64,000 bases of DNA from contig OZ014420.1 of NCBI GenBank assembly GCA_963965975.1, positions 6,908,001-6,972,000 on the forward strand, given 5' to 3'. Within the stretch, counting starts at the first letter, position 1. The number at the start of each line of letters is the position of its first letter. This DNA is from Xestospongia bergquistia. Taxonomy: Eukaryota > Porifera > Demospongiae > Haplosclerida > Petrosiidae. Below, in pieces: positions 54,408 to 64,000 of this stretch. The notes under the pieces were generated by a model. The model was not told the origin of the DNA. It made no database searches and was given only the letters and a program-made list of their open reading frames with translations. A program made the position numbers and the translations under genes.

Positions 54408-56387
54408 ATGGCAACTGCAGATAGTGGACAAGAAGAGTTTCGATTCCCGCCTGAAGAGTATCAGTTGTTATGTGCTTATGCAAAAGAGGGACGTCTGAAG
54501 GACCTCATTGAGCTCATTGATTCTTTCTCTAACAAAAGATTTGGGCCCAACACGTTTTCTCCTGATCCTGTAAATCATCTATTTTCTCCGATAGTGTTAG
54601 CTGCACAGTATGGACAGATGGAAATAATCAAATACTTTTTGGAAACCTATTCTGAAATAATTGATATCAATCGTGGAGCTTCCATTCTATCTAAGACACA
54701 AAAGATTAAGACACATCATGTGACTCCATTAATTGCAGCCTGTACTAATGGCAACTTAGAATTGATAAAGTACCTTGTAAGGAAAAAAGCTGATATCCAC
54801 AAGCAATCATTAACTTTAGCTACACCATTGAGAGCAGCAGCTTATTATGGATACATTGAAATCATGGAGTTTTTAATCAACGAAGGAGCTGATATTAATA
54901 CACCTAATTGCATAGGGAGTACCCCATTATTGGCAGCTGCTCATAGTGGAACATATGAAGCTGTTAAGTTTCTTTTAGATAGAGGAGCTGACACCAATCA
55001 ACGTACTATCGAGAATTATACAGTTGTGCATGAAGCTGCTCATAAAGGAGATCCTGTTGTTGTCAGGCTTCTCTTAGAGTCTGGTCTATCACCTATGTTC
55101 TGTGAGTCTGATCCTACCAACAAGAACTATGTCCCTTGTCCCTTGTACTTAGCAGCTGCTACAGGAAGACGAAAGATTGTTGAGATATTTTTTGAACGGG
55201 ATGATTGCCCAGTTCAATGTAAAGCTGATGCTTATCTCTTGTTAGCTACAGCTATTTTAGAATACCCTGAAGTACAACAGTCTAGCAATGAAACGTTTGT
55301 AGAACTTTTATGCAAAGGATTAGATATGATGGAACAGAATAAACTCAAGCCAACTTACCCCCCTTCTAGACCCGAATATGGTAATCGTATAGAACTCTGT
55401 TCGTCGAATGAGCTCCTTGCTCTGTCGAATACACCTGAGTTTGAAATATTGGAAATTTATTTTCAATCCTTATTAATACGTGAACGTTGTATGGGGTCAG
55501 TTGACCAATCTCTCATTGAATCTTTAATAAGAAGGGGTATGGAGTTTCTATCAATGGGTTACCACAAAGAGGCCGAGTGTTTATGGGAGAGGGCAATGCA
55601 AGTTGAAGAGAGCATCTGTGAATTGGAGTGTAGTCATCCACAATATGGCTATTCTGATGGAATCATGAAAGATTTGGAGGGTGATCTACAAGATTATATC
55701 AATGGTATTCATCATATTTTAACTGTAACCAAAAGTCTTAATAATTATGCACCAAACTTTATACGCTACGCTCAATTTGGTATTCGAGCACTTGGTTATC
55801 TTGATCAATTGAAAACTAAATGTGATGGTGAAGTTGTTAATAATTCTAAAATGATTTCATTAATTATACAACTTTTTTGCATATGGCTATCTTCCTCTTT
55901 TGAAAATGCACCATTTGATGTTGCACTCTGTCGAGATCTTGTCTCCTCTTATTTATACCAACCACCAGGATCTACTTTGTTAATAAAAGCATGCAAAGCA
56001 GAGTGCAATGTTTCTACAAGTGTGCTTCTTCTTAAAAACTTCTTTGATTGTGGAGCAGATTGTGTTATTGATGTTCCAAACCGTGATGGCTGTCGACCGC
56101 TTCATATTGCTATGAAACGCTATCATGATGACTCAATACTTAAAGTATTTGTTTCTTATGGAGTTCATATTGATGCTGTTAGTGCTGATGGATCAACCAT
56201 TTATAATTTTTTAGGATCAGAAAATAATCCTTATTTGAATAGATTAGGTCCTCGTTCTTTGATGTGTTGTTCAGCTAGAGTTATTGTTAAGGAATCATTG
56301 TCTTATTCTGATCTCCCAAAACATATCATTAAGTTTGTTGAATTACACGATCCAACTTGTGTCCCTGTTATTAAAATAGATGATTAG
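54408..56387 (+). CDS. FEM1-family ankyrin-repeat protein, copy 1 (CUL2 substrate receptor)
   Basis: Intronless 659-residue gene. Ankyrin repeats fill the first 270 residues ([77 protein letters not shown]). Next comes the FEM1 helical/TPR-like middle with [19 protein letters not shown] and [13 protein letters not shown]. Two more ankyrin repeats follow near the C-terminus, and then [20 protein letters not shown] to FVELHDP, resembling the FEM1 VHL-box that contacts Cullin-2. Known FEM1 proteins are CRL2 receptors for C-terminal (Arg-type) degrons. Orthology to FEM1A/B/C is not clear; the sequence is diverged, so it may be a lineage-specific branch. It converges with copy 2, with 71 bp between stops. 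Confidence 0.85.
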   Translation: MATADSGQEEFRFPPEEYQLLCAYAKEGRLKDLIELIDSFSNKRFGPNTFSPDPVNHLFSPIVLAAQYGQMEIIKYFLETYSEIIDINRGASILSKTQKIKTHHVTPLIAACTNGNLELIKYLVRKKADIHKQSLTLATPLRAAAYYGYIEIMEFLINEGADINTPNCIGSTPLLAAAHSGTYEAVKFLLDRGADTNQRTIENYTVVHEAAHKGDPVVVRLLLESGLSPMFCESDPTNKNYVPCPLYLAAATGRRKIVEIFFERDDCPVQCKADAYLLLATAILEYPEVQQSSNETFVELLCKGLDMMEQNKLKPTYPPSRPEYGNRIELCSSNELLALSNTPEFEILEIYFQSLLIRERCMGSVDQSLIESLIRRGMEFLSMGYHKEAECLWERAMQVEESICELECSHPQYGYSDGIMKDLEGDLQDYINGIHHILTVTKSLNNYAPNFIRYAQFGIRALGYLDQLKTKCDGEVVNNSKMISLIIQLFCIWLSSSFENAPFDVALCRDLVSSYLYQPPGSTLLIKACKAECNVSTSVLLLKNFFDCGADCVIDVPNRDGCRPLHIAMKRYHDDSILKVFVSYGVHIDAVSADGSTIYNFLGSENNPYLNRLGPRSLMCCSARVIVKESLSYSDLPKHIIKFVELHDPTCVPVIKIDD

Positions 56388-56458
56388 GTTTTGTTAAGAT
56401 AATTTTAAATTAGAAATAACAAAATTTTTAAATAAACAAAAATATTAAATTTAATATT

Positions 56459-58474
56459 TTACAAGACATATCTGGAGTCGTGAATTCTGATAAATTGTTG
56501 CACATGAGAGGGCAGACCAGAGTAGTTAATACAGTATTTTATAACAGTCCTGGCAGCACAACATGCCAGTGATAAAGGGCCGCAAGAATACAATAATACT
56601 TTGTGAATATCTAGAGTACACATTTCATAGACTGTATTGCCATCAGAATTGACTGCATCAAGGTGAGCACCTGCATCAAGAAGTGGTGACAAGACTTCTT
56701 GATCTTCCGTTTCTTCAGCAAGATGTGCAGCAATATGAATAGGTCTTTGACCAGAATGATCAGGTAAGTCCATAACATCATTAGCTCCCCAAGCAAGCAG
56801 GGCTGTAACTAATGGGCGGAGATCTGTAAAACGATCGAGTATATGCCTGTCCTCACTCTCAGAGACAGAGAAATTAGTGAGGGCTAAATGAAGTAAAGTT
56901 GTTCCAGGAGAATAAAAGAGATATTGAGATACAAGTCTGACACCTAAATTGTTGCATTCTTTAGACCAACTATATAAGACGCCACTTTCATTGTAATTCA
57001 TAGTGTGATGTAGTATCCAGGATAAAAATATTTCCATAACTAAACCAAGAATGCTAATAAAACTAACAATCTCGCTATCAGCTTTGTTGTCAAGACGAGA
57101 GAGAATATCTAATTCTTTTAATCCATACTCAATATATAAAGGAAAATCAGGGGTGTACCCTCCTTGTAACATTGTACATATACCTTCACAATATACACTG
57201 AGATCCTTTTCAAGATCACGCATAATTCCTTCACAATGGCCATATACAGTATGACAAATCTCAACTTCACAAACTTCTACTTCCATCTTCATTGCTCTAT
57301 GCCAAAGAAACTCTGCCTCTTTATAACGACCATCTTGACAAAAATAGGAACCTCTCCTTATAAGGAAATAGATAAGGCCTTGATCTAAAAACCCCATGCA
57401 TCGTTCTCGTATTAATAAGCTTTGATAAAAGACGTCAATACGACTAAAGTCTACATTGTACCACTGAGATTGGAGCTCTTGAACAGTTTTTATCTCTACT
57501 CTGTAGTTATATTCTGGAATAGGTGGTAAATATGATGGGGTAACCATATGCTCCTGACGTAATTTTAACCCCTCCTCCCAATGACTTTGTATCCTAGGTT
57601 CAGTAAATCGTAGTCTCTTACGAAGTTCACATTGCATTGATGCTAAAAGAAGATTAGCATCAGCTTGACAACATGGCGGGCAAGCATCATGTTCAAGAAG
57701 TATTTCAGCTGCTTTGTTTTGTCCAGTTGATGCTGCTAGAAACAAGGGGCAAGGGACGTACCCTTTAATATATGGATTGGCTTCTTGAAATTCTGGTGAT
57801 ACACCCATTTCTAATAAATATTTTACAACTTCATGTTTACCTTTAGCAGCTGCTAAGTGCATCACTGAGTAACCATTTATTGTACGTTGTTTAACATCAG
57901 CACCTTTTGCGATAAGAAACTTGACAGCTTCTACCTCACCTCTCATTGCCGCTATACATAAAGGACTTTGTCCGATACAGTTTGGTGTATTAATGTCAGC
58001 ATGAGCGTTTAATAAATACTCCATTACATGAATATATCCATGAAATGATGCACCACGTAATGGCGTCGAGCGAGTTAAAGTAGTCTTGTTAACATCAGCT
58101 CCACGAGTGACAAGTAATTTTACTATTTCTATATGACCACCAGTACAAGCTGCCCAGAGGGCTGTAGCATGGTGGACCTTTTTTTTTGTTGTACGAGAGA
58201 TAATGGTAGCACTGTGGTTGATATCTATAATATGTCCATAGGTATCTAGAAAATAAACAACGACTTCTAGCTGACCATATTGAGCCGCTAGCACAACTGG
58301 CGAAGGAATGTGGAATTTAGGATCTGGACAGAACGTAGTTGGACCAAATGTATCCTGACTACATTCAGAGAACTTTTTCTGTAGGATCTTGATATTACCG
58401 AACTGAGCATTTTCGCATATTTTATTGTATTCTTCTTCTGAAAAGTGGAAAGGTACATTAGCTAGCTTGGCCAT
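56459..58474 (-). CDS. FEM1-family ankyrin-repeat protein, copy 2 (CUL2 substrate receptor)
   Basis: Intronless 671-residue paralogue of copy 1 in inverted orientation. Shared landmarks are [116 protein letters not shown] and a VHL-box-like SLACCAARTVIKYCINYSGL. Copies are similar over their whole length but well diverged, so the inverted duplication is old. The ATG at 58474 aligns with the start of copy 1; the frame continues upstream only with a GTG. The gene is divergent from CAND1. Confidence 0.85.
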   Translation of the reverse strand: MAKLANVPFHFSEEEYNKICENAQFGNIKILQKKFSECSQDTFGPTTFCPDPKFHIPSPVVLAAQYGQLEVVVYFLDTYGHIIDINHSATIISRTTKKKVHHATALWAACTGGHIEIVKLLVTRGADVNKTTLTRSTPLRGASFHGYIHVMEYLLNAHADINTPNCIGQSPLCIAAMRGEVEAVKFLIAKGADVKQRTINGYSVMHLAAAKGKHEVVKYLLEMGVSPEFQEANPYIKGYVPCPLFLAASTGQNKAAEILLEHDACPPCCQADANLLLASMQCELRKRLRFTEPRIQSHWEEGLKLRQEHMVTPSYLPPIPEYNYRVEIKTVQELQSQWYNVDFSRIDVFYQSLLIRERCMGFLDQGLIYFLIRRGSYFCQDGRYKEAEFLWHRAMKMEVEVCEVEICHTVYGHCEGIMRDLEKDLSVYCEGICTMLQGGYTPDFPLYIEYGLKELDILSRLDNKADSEIVSFISILGLVMEIFLSWILHHTMNYNESGVLYSWSKECNNLGVRLVSQYLFYSPGTTLLHLALTNFSVSESEDRHILDRFTDLRPLVTALLAWGANDVMDLPDHSGQRPIHIAAHLAEETEDQEVLSPLLDAGAHLDAVNSDGNTVYEMCTLDIHKVLLYSCGPLSLACCAARTVIKYCINYSGLPSHVQQFIRIHDSRYVL

Positions 58475-58784
58475 ATTGGAAGAAAGGAGGAGAATGGGTG
58501 TGGCTGTACACACACTCTTTTTCACACCATCTGATGATCACGTGATAACTGCCCTTACCTCAAGTGGCTTTGCTGGTGGGAATCGCACTGCTTTTTGCAG
58601 TGTAGAAAGAATCTTGGGAACACTTTTATTAAGTTGATATTATAAGTTAGTCTTTATCTTATATATAACCATTAATAATTAATTTACTAAACCCTGTAAT
58701 AATAATAATGATAATTATTATTATTAAAATTGATATCTAATTATTAGTAAAGTCATTATTATCTCCAAACAGATTTTGGTAACC
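58475..58784. promoter_or_regulatory. Intergenic promoter region FEM1-like copy 2 / CAND1
   Basis: 310 bp between divergent starts. It contains a GATCACGTGAT E-box palindrome near 58537, GGGTGTGG at about 58496, and an AT-rich (AAT)/(ATT) stretch at 58680-58750. No coding sequence was seen. Confidence 0.5.
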
Positions 58785-61700
58785 ATGGCAACCTCTCCAT
58801 ATCATATTTCATCTTTACTGGACAAGGTAAATGACAAACGATAGTCAAGTTAGTTTTAATTACATCCACTAGATGAGTTCAGTTGATAAAGATTTTCGTT
58901 TCATGGCGACAAATGATTTAATGACTGAATTACAACGTGATTCCATTAAATTGGACGACGACAGTGAAAGAAAAGTAGTACAAGCTGTGTTAAAATTAGT
59001 AGAAGATAAAAATGGAGAAGTTCAGAGTCTAGCTATGAAATGGTTAGTTAACAATATCTGTGTATTGTGTGATAGTTGCTTATATTAATATAGGTACTTA
59101 TATTAATATAGGTGCTTATATTAATATAGTTACTTATATTTAATATAGTTGCTTATATTTAATATATTTGCTTATATTAATATAGTTGCTTATATTTAAT
59201 ATAGTTTGGGTCCTTTGGTTCGTAAAATTAAAGACAACCAAGTTGAAGTCATTGTGAATGAATTATGTTCAAATATGTTCTCTGAAGATGAGAGACTGCG
59301 TGATATATCAAGTGTTGGTAAGTTTATCTTTTTTTACAATGTTTTATATCTTACTTGTAAGGTTTAAAGACTGTTATATCAGAGTTACCTCTGGTAGCTC
59401 CTGCTGTCTCTACTTCAGCTTGTCGTAATATCACTAACCGCCTTGTCAACTCAATTGGGAACCCAGTAAGAACCCCTTACATTAAGCCTTGTAATTAGCT
59501 TATTTTTAAAGTCGTTAAACCAGTATGTATTACTGGAAGGACTAGATATTTTGGGCGGTCTCATACGAAGACATGGAGTAGTCTTGACAACATTTCACGA
59601 GCAACTGCAACAATCTTTGATGCCAATGTTAATAGATCCTCGTCCTACTTCAGTTAGGAAGAGAGCATATACTGCTCTATGTAAGTTACTAATACAGTCT
59701 ACATTGTACACAAGCCTAAGGGGGGACAGTCCAAACCTCAAGTCATCCATTTTAATGTTTAAGTTGTAGAGATCAATATTAAAATATGCTGATCTTGGAC
59801 TGTCCCACTGGACTTCCATATTGGAGTCTGATCATATTACATATTTAAATATTGTGTTTTGACTTGACTTTATTATTTTTATAAAGTAATTTTTTATATT
59901 ATCAAATATAATATTTCAGAGAGGGACTACATGTCTATTTTCTCTCCAGGTTATCTCTCTGCCTGTTGTAATCAAGAACTCTATGATGTCACTATGACCC
60001 AATTGTTAAAAAGATTAACTGAAGAACAAAAGATTACTTCATCACTAGCAAATATTCGTACTTTTATTCAATGTATTGGAGCTATTAGGTAAGCCACACC
60101 CCTTTTAATATGAAGAAGTTATAGTGACTATATTATAGTCGTCAATCTGGTCAGAGAATAACACCTTATCTACAAACAATCTTACCATTATTAATGAATT
60201 TTGTCAAATCTGATGATGATGAATTAAAGGAGTCATGTCTACAGGTAATCTACATGTATTATTACATGCAGCACATCTACATGTGTCACATGATGCACTT
60301 AGAGATATAATCTTGTCTTGTGTAGGCATTTGAAGTACTGGTCTGTTTCAGAGAGATCACTTCAAATATTAATGAGGTTTGTAGGGTAATTAGAAATATA
60401 GTTTAATAAAAATGGGTGTGTCCACTAGATTATAGAGGTGTGTCTTCATCTATTGGCCCACGATCCTAATTATAACTATGAGAGTGAAGACGAGGATGCA
60501 GAAGATGAAGATGTTGCCATGGAAATAGATGATATGGATGAGTAAGTACACATATGATTGATCTTGTCCATTATTGTCAGTTACAGAGAAGAGGATGATA
60601 GCTATAGTGATGATGATGATGTCAGCTGGAAAGTTAGAAGAGCAGCTGCTAAAAGTCTGTCGGCCATTCTCACTTCAAGACCTGATTTATTAACAGAGTT
60701 TTATACCACAATATCACCTGCTTTGATTGCTAGATTTAAAGGTACATGTAATAACTGCCCCACCCTTTAGCTCAACTTTATAATATATTTTTTAGAGCGA
60801 GAAGAAAATGTTAAGTCGGACATATTTTTAGCTTATCGTGCCCTCCTTCACATCACTAAACCAGTAGCTGCTGCCCACACTTCATCTAGTGATGTGGTTG
60901 TCATGGATACACCTGACAGGTAGATGTACATGTATACTATATATGGCATTCATATTCCTTACAGTCCTCTAGCATTATTACAGGGTCAAGTTCCCCAAAT
61001 TGTTAAGGCTCTTCACAAACAACTCAAAGACAAAAGTGTCAAGACACGTCAGGTACTTAAGAATCTCTCTCTCTCTCTCTTTACTTTATCAATACAGGGA
61101 TGTTTTGGTCTTCTTACTGATCTAGTCACCATTTTACCAGGAGCTCTAGAAAAAGAAGTTGGACTTCTTGTACCTGGTATTGTCTACTGTCTCAAGTTAG
61201 TCACCATCCTATCACATGACTGTCACATGATTTGTATTGAAACAGTGATGTCTCGGCTTCATCTAATATGAGAATTGATACTCTTTTATTTTTAAATGTC
61301 CTTCTGATCCATCATCTGCCAACTTCTCTACATTCTCATATACATACGTTTATACCGGTAAATTATAATGGATGCATAGATTAATAATGGATGCATGAAG
61401 TCATAATGGATGCATGGAATTATAATGGATGCATGAAGTCATAATGGATGCATGGATTATAATGGATGCATGAAGTCATAATGGATGCATGGAATTATAA
61501 TGGATGCATGGAATTATAATAGATAATAGAATCATAAGTTGATCATGTTCCTTTATAGGCAGTGATTCAAGCTGTTAATGATAGTTTCTATAAAATAACG
61601 TCAGAAGCATTACAAGTCTTACAACAAATTGTCAAGATTATACGTCCATTGGGTATGTATCCATTCATTTGGTGTTAATCTTTATATATTTATTTGTCCA

Positions 61701-64000
61701 TAGATGAGCCCAGTTCCTTTGATTACCGTCCATTTGCATTGGACATTTATCAATGTGCTTTTAAGAGACTAACAGCTGCTGATATTGATCAAGAGGTCAA
61801 AGAGAGAGCTATTACATGCATGTAAGTTGGACTACCTGCTGGCTTTATGATGAATTAATTAATCTGTTATTAAAGGGGTCAAATTCTTGCTAATTTGGGG
61901 GATTGTCTTCAATTAAACGAGTGCTTACCAGTTTACGTAAGTCGTATGAACAATGAAATAACTCGATTAACTGCCGTGAGAGCTATCACAATGATATCTA
62001 GGTAAACCAGTAAAACCACACCCACTAATTAAATTTGATTGCTAATTGTATAGGTCATCATTGAAACTGGACTTGTCGCTAATTTTGGTAGGTGTGGTGG
62101 TTTCTGGTTATTAAGTATTTATTAATTGTTATTTATAGAATGAATCAGTACCATTGTTGGCATCTTTCTTACGTAAAAATCATCGTGATTTAAAGTTAGC
62201 AACTCTCATTTGTATCAATCAATTGTTGACTTCATATAGTAAGTATTGTGTATTTGTAGTTTTAAATTTACCTTTTTAAAGGTATATCTAAAGATTTAAT
62301 TAAGGGAGTATTAGAGGAGTTGCCTCCGTTAATTAGTGATAATGATCTCCATATAACACAGCAAGTATTGACATTGTTGTGTACTGTGATGGAAGTTAGT
62401 CCTGACTCCATGACCGTGGTATGTCTCCTCCTACTTCTCCTCCTCTTTCACTATTTTATTGTTACAGATAAAACAGTCTGTATTACCAAATATAATGACA
62501 TTACTTCTATCGTCATTACTTCAAGGTAAAGACCACACCCACATAATTAATAATTACTTTATCTATCTATTAGGTAATGCATTGACAACGGTAGCTAATT
62601 TCTTTTCTCATTTGGTGAAGTTAAGTCAACCTGGTCTCCAGTTTGAAGACATATTCCAGGTATTGTAGTATGGGTTTCAGTCTATGTGGTATGACTCTTA
62701 TCAATAGATGTTAACAGCACATGTCCATGTATCACAGTTAGAGAATATACAATCCTCTCCATTAGTACTTCACAAACAGGTAATGAGTGGTTGTCATGTG
62801 ATTATAATGTGGTTGTCATGTGATTATATCATGTATATAGGCATTCCAAAGTCTCTCATGTTGTATTGCTGTGATATGCTCAGCAGTACCAGAAAGAACT
62901 GGTCCTGTTGTTGAGAAATTTATAGAAGATATTAAAGTATTTTATTTTATTTTTAAGTTATTTATTTACTCTCCTTGTTAAGTCTCAACATTCAGATGAA
63001 CCTACTAAACTATTAGCACTGTTCTCTATTGGTGAAATAGGCAAGCAAATGTGAGACCACACCCACTAATTATACATACATTTATACACGCGTATTCATA
63101 TAGGGATTTAAGTGGTATTGGTAGTCTCCATGGCGTCATTATAGACTTGTTTGGATCAACTAGTGAGGAAATAAGATCAGCTGCTTCCTATTCATTAGGT
63201 AACCGCAATTACCATATATGGTATGTACTGGTATTGTATTAGGATGTGTTAGTGCTGGTAATCTTACCAAGTATCTGCCGTTCATTTTATCAGAGATCCA
63301 GGGTAATCCAAAGAGGCAATACCTCTTATTACACTCGTTAAAGGAAGTAATTAGTTGTTATAATACTAGAACAGGTTATGATAGTCTTAAACAACATGTC
63401 CCACTGATTTGGTAAGTAATTCATTAGATCATTTGTGTGTCCATTGTACCATTCATGTGTCCATTTAACTATTTATGTGTCCATTTAATTATTCATGTGT
63501 CCATTTAACTATTTATGTGTCCATTTAACTATGTGTCCATTGTACCATTTATGTGTCCATTGTACCATTCATGTGTCCATTTTCTATTAATATTTAAGGG
63601 ACGTATTGTTCCAACATTTTCAAAGTGGTGAGGAAGGGACAAGAAATGTTGTTGCTGAGTGTGTTGGTAAATTAACATTAGCTGATCCTGACATACTCCT
63701 CCCTAAATTAAAAGTAATTTATAATTGTTTGTAGTTACTTAAGAAAAATGTTTTGTTAGGAAAATCTCTTGTCTGACTCCGCCCATGTCAGAGGGACAGT
63801 GATCACAGCTTTTAAATATACTATTTCTGATCAACCACACCCCATTGATGTTCAGCTGCATCAATGTATCGGAGAATTCATGGTTTCCATTAGCGATGTC
63901 GATCTTGTGAGTTGTGTGTTCGTCTTGATAGTTTATAAGGGTTAAAAATTCTTTAGAATGTCAGGCGTGTATCATTGGTAGCATTCAATTCAGCTGCTCA
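58785..64000 (+). CDS. CAND1: Cullin-associated NEDD8-dissociated protein 1, 3'-partial
   Basis: HEAT-repeat protein that binds unneddylated cullin-RBX1 and swaps substrate receptors. Thirty exons are visible: 58785-58826, 58873-59042, 59205-59317, 59362-59465, 59524-59680, 59950-60088, 60139-60244, 60326-60376, 60429-60541, 60587-60741, 60796-60919, 60965-61052, 61098-61195, 61246-61357, 61559-61652, 61704-61821, 61876-62001, 62054-62087, 62139-62238, 62282-62418, 62468-62525, 62574-62659, 62708-62779, 62841-62936, 62983-63050, 63104-63198, 63243-63411, 63599-63713, 63760-63906, 63957 to the window edge. The 1043 residues seen include [31 protein letters not shown], the acidic [15 protein letters not shown] loop, [16 protein letters not shown], and FNSAA at the edge. 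About 190 residues remain beyond the window, by comparison with human CAND1 (1230). Confidence 0.95.
59093..59203. repeat. AT-rich short tandem repeat in CAND1 intron 2
   Basis: An 18-20 bp unit, GGTACTTATATTAATATAG and variants with TTGCTTATATTTAATATAG, repeats about six times. Copies end in ATATAG, so they carry multiple potential AG acceptors; the one ending at 59204 is used. Confidence 0.85.
59723..59806. repeat. Short inverted repeat in CAND1 intron 5
   Basis: GGGACAGTCCAA (59723-59734) and its exact reverse complement TTGGACTGTCCC (59795-59806) flank 60 bp. This is compatible with a small foldback element or an RNA hairpin. Confidence 0.6.
61364..61521. repeat. Minisatellite (ATAATGGATGCATG) in CAND1 intron 14
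   Basis: Eight copies of ATAATGGATGCAT followed by short variable spacers (GAAGTC, GGAATT, GGATT), period 17-20 bp. It has no coding role. Confidence 0.9.
63420..63595. repeat. Minisatellite (ATGTGTCCATT) in CAND1 intron 27
   Basis: About nine copies of ATGTGTCCATT with period near 20 bp, the spacers alternating TAACTATTT and GTACCATTC. Confidence 0.9.

Noticed and set aside
1..64000. tRNA, rRNA, snoRNA or retroviral/transposase genes
   Set aside because: No cloverleaf with A/B boxes, no rRNA-like stretch and no reverse transcriptase, integrase or transposase motifs were seen. Small snoRNAs in introns cannot be excluded by eye.

Overview
The window is a very compact, AT-rich metazoan chromosome segment. 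Nearly all genes are split by short introns (mostly 40-80 bp) ending in a T-rich tract plus TAG/CAG. Neighbouring genes are separated by tens to hundreds of bases, and conserved animal genes (KDM1B, MCM3AP, NPC1, PRPF6, CAND1) sit beside lineage-specific EGF/transmembrane genes. This architecture best fits a demosponge, most likely Amphimedon queenslandica or a relative (an inference; no marker gene proves it). Exon models were built by hand from splice sites, reading frame and protein conservation. Every complete model sums to a whole number of codons.

Layout. 1-7641 (+): three tandem paralogues of a type I membrane protein family with a shared N-terminal domain I cannot name, then EGF repeats or a Ser/Pro stalk, one TM helix and a cytoplasmic NPxY motif. 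7817-11428 (-): PIGL and an MBOAT1/2-type acyltransferase. 11697-17966 (+): KDM1B and adenosine deaminase. 18066-19843: a TMEM60-like protein, a FrnE/DsbA-like oxidoreductase and a small unrecognised protein. 19965-28772 (+): the 32-exon MCM3AP/GANP gene, carrying an intronless TRIM-NHL gene nested antisense in one intron. 28984-42258 (-): two GLUT8-like sugar transporters and two NPC1 paralogues, one ending just after the sterol-sensing domain. 43064-53124: LCMT1, PRPF6, a pseudouridine glycosidase-kinase fusion, FKBP11 and SRSF2. 53595-64000: ANAPC10, an inverted pair of intronless FEM1-like genes and the 5' part of CAND1.

Functional groupings. The SLC2A/NPC1 block encodes four membrane transporters of likely late-endosomal or lysosomal location; both SLC2A proteins and the NPC1 tail carry an acidic dileucine signal. 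The right end groups ubiquitin-ligase genes: ANAPC10 (APC/C), two FEM1-like CUL2 receptors and CAND1, the cullin exchange factor. These groupings are inferences from gene content.

Structural highlights are a homogenised 114-bp EGF array, gene conversion limited to one exon of the SLC2A pair, duplicated terminal exons in the truncated NPC1 paralogue, triplicated splice-donor sequence in NPC1, a probable TA-flanked MITE, (CT)n tracts at several 3' splice sites, and convergent genes with stops only 8-15 bp apart. I saw no tRNA, rRNA, CRISPR or viral sequence.
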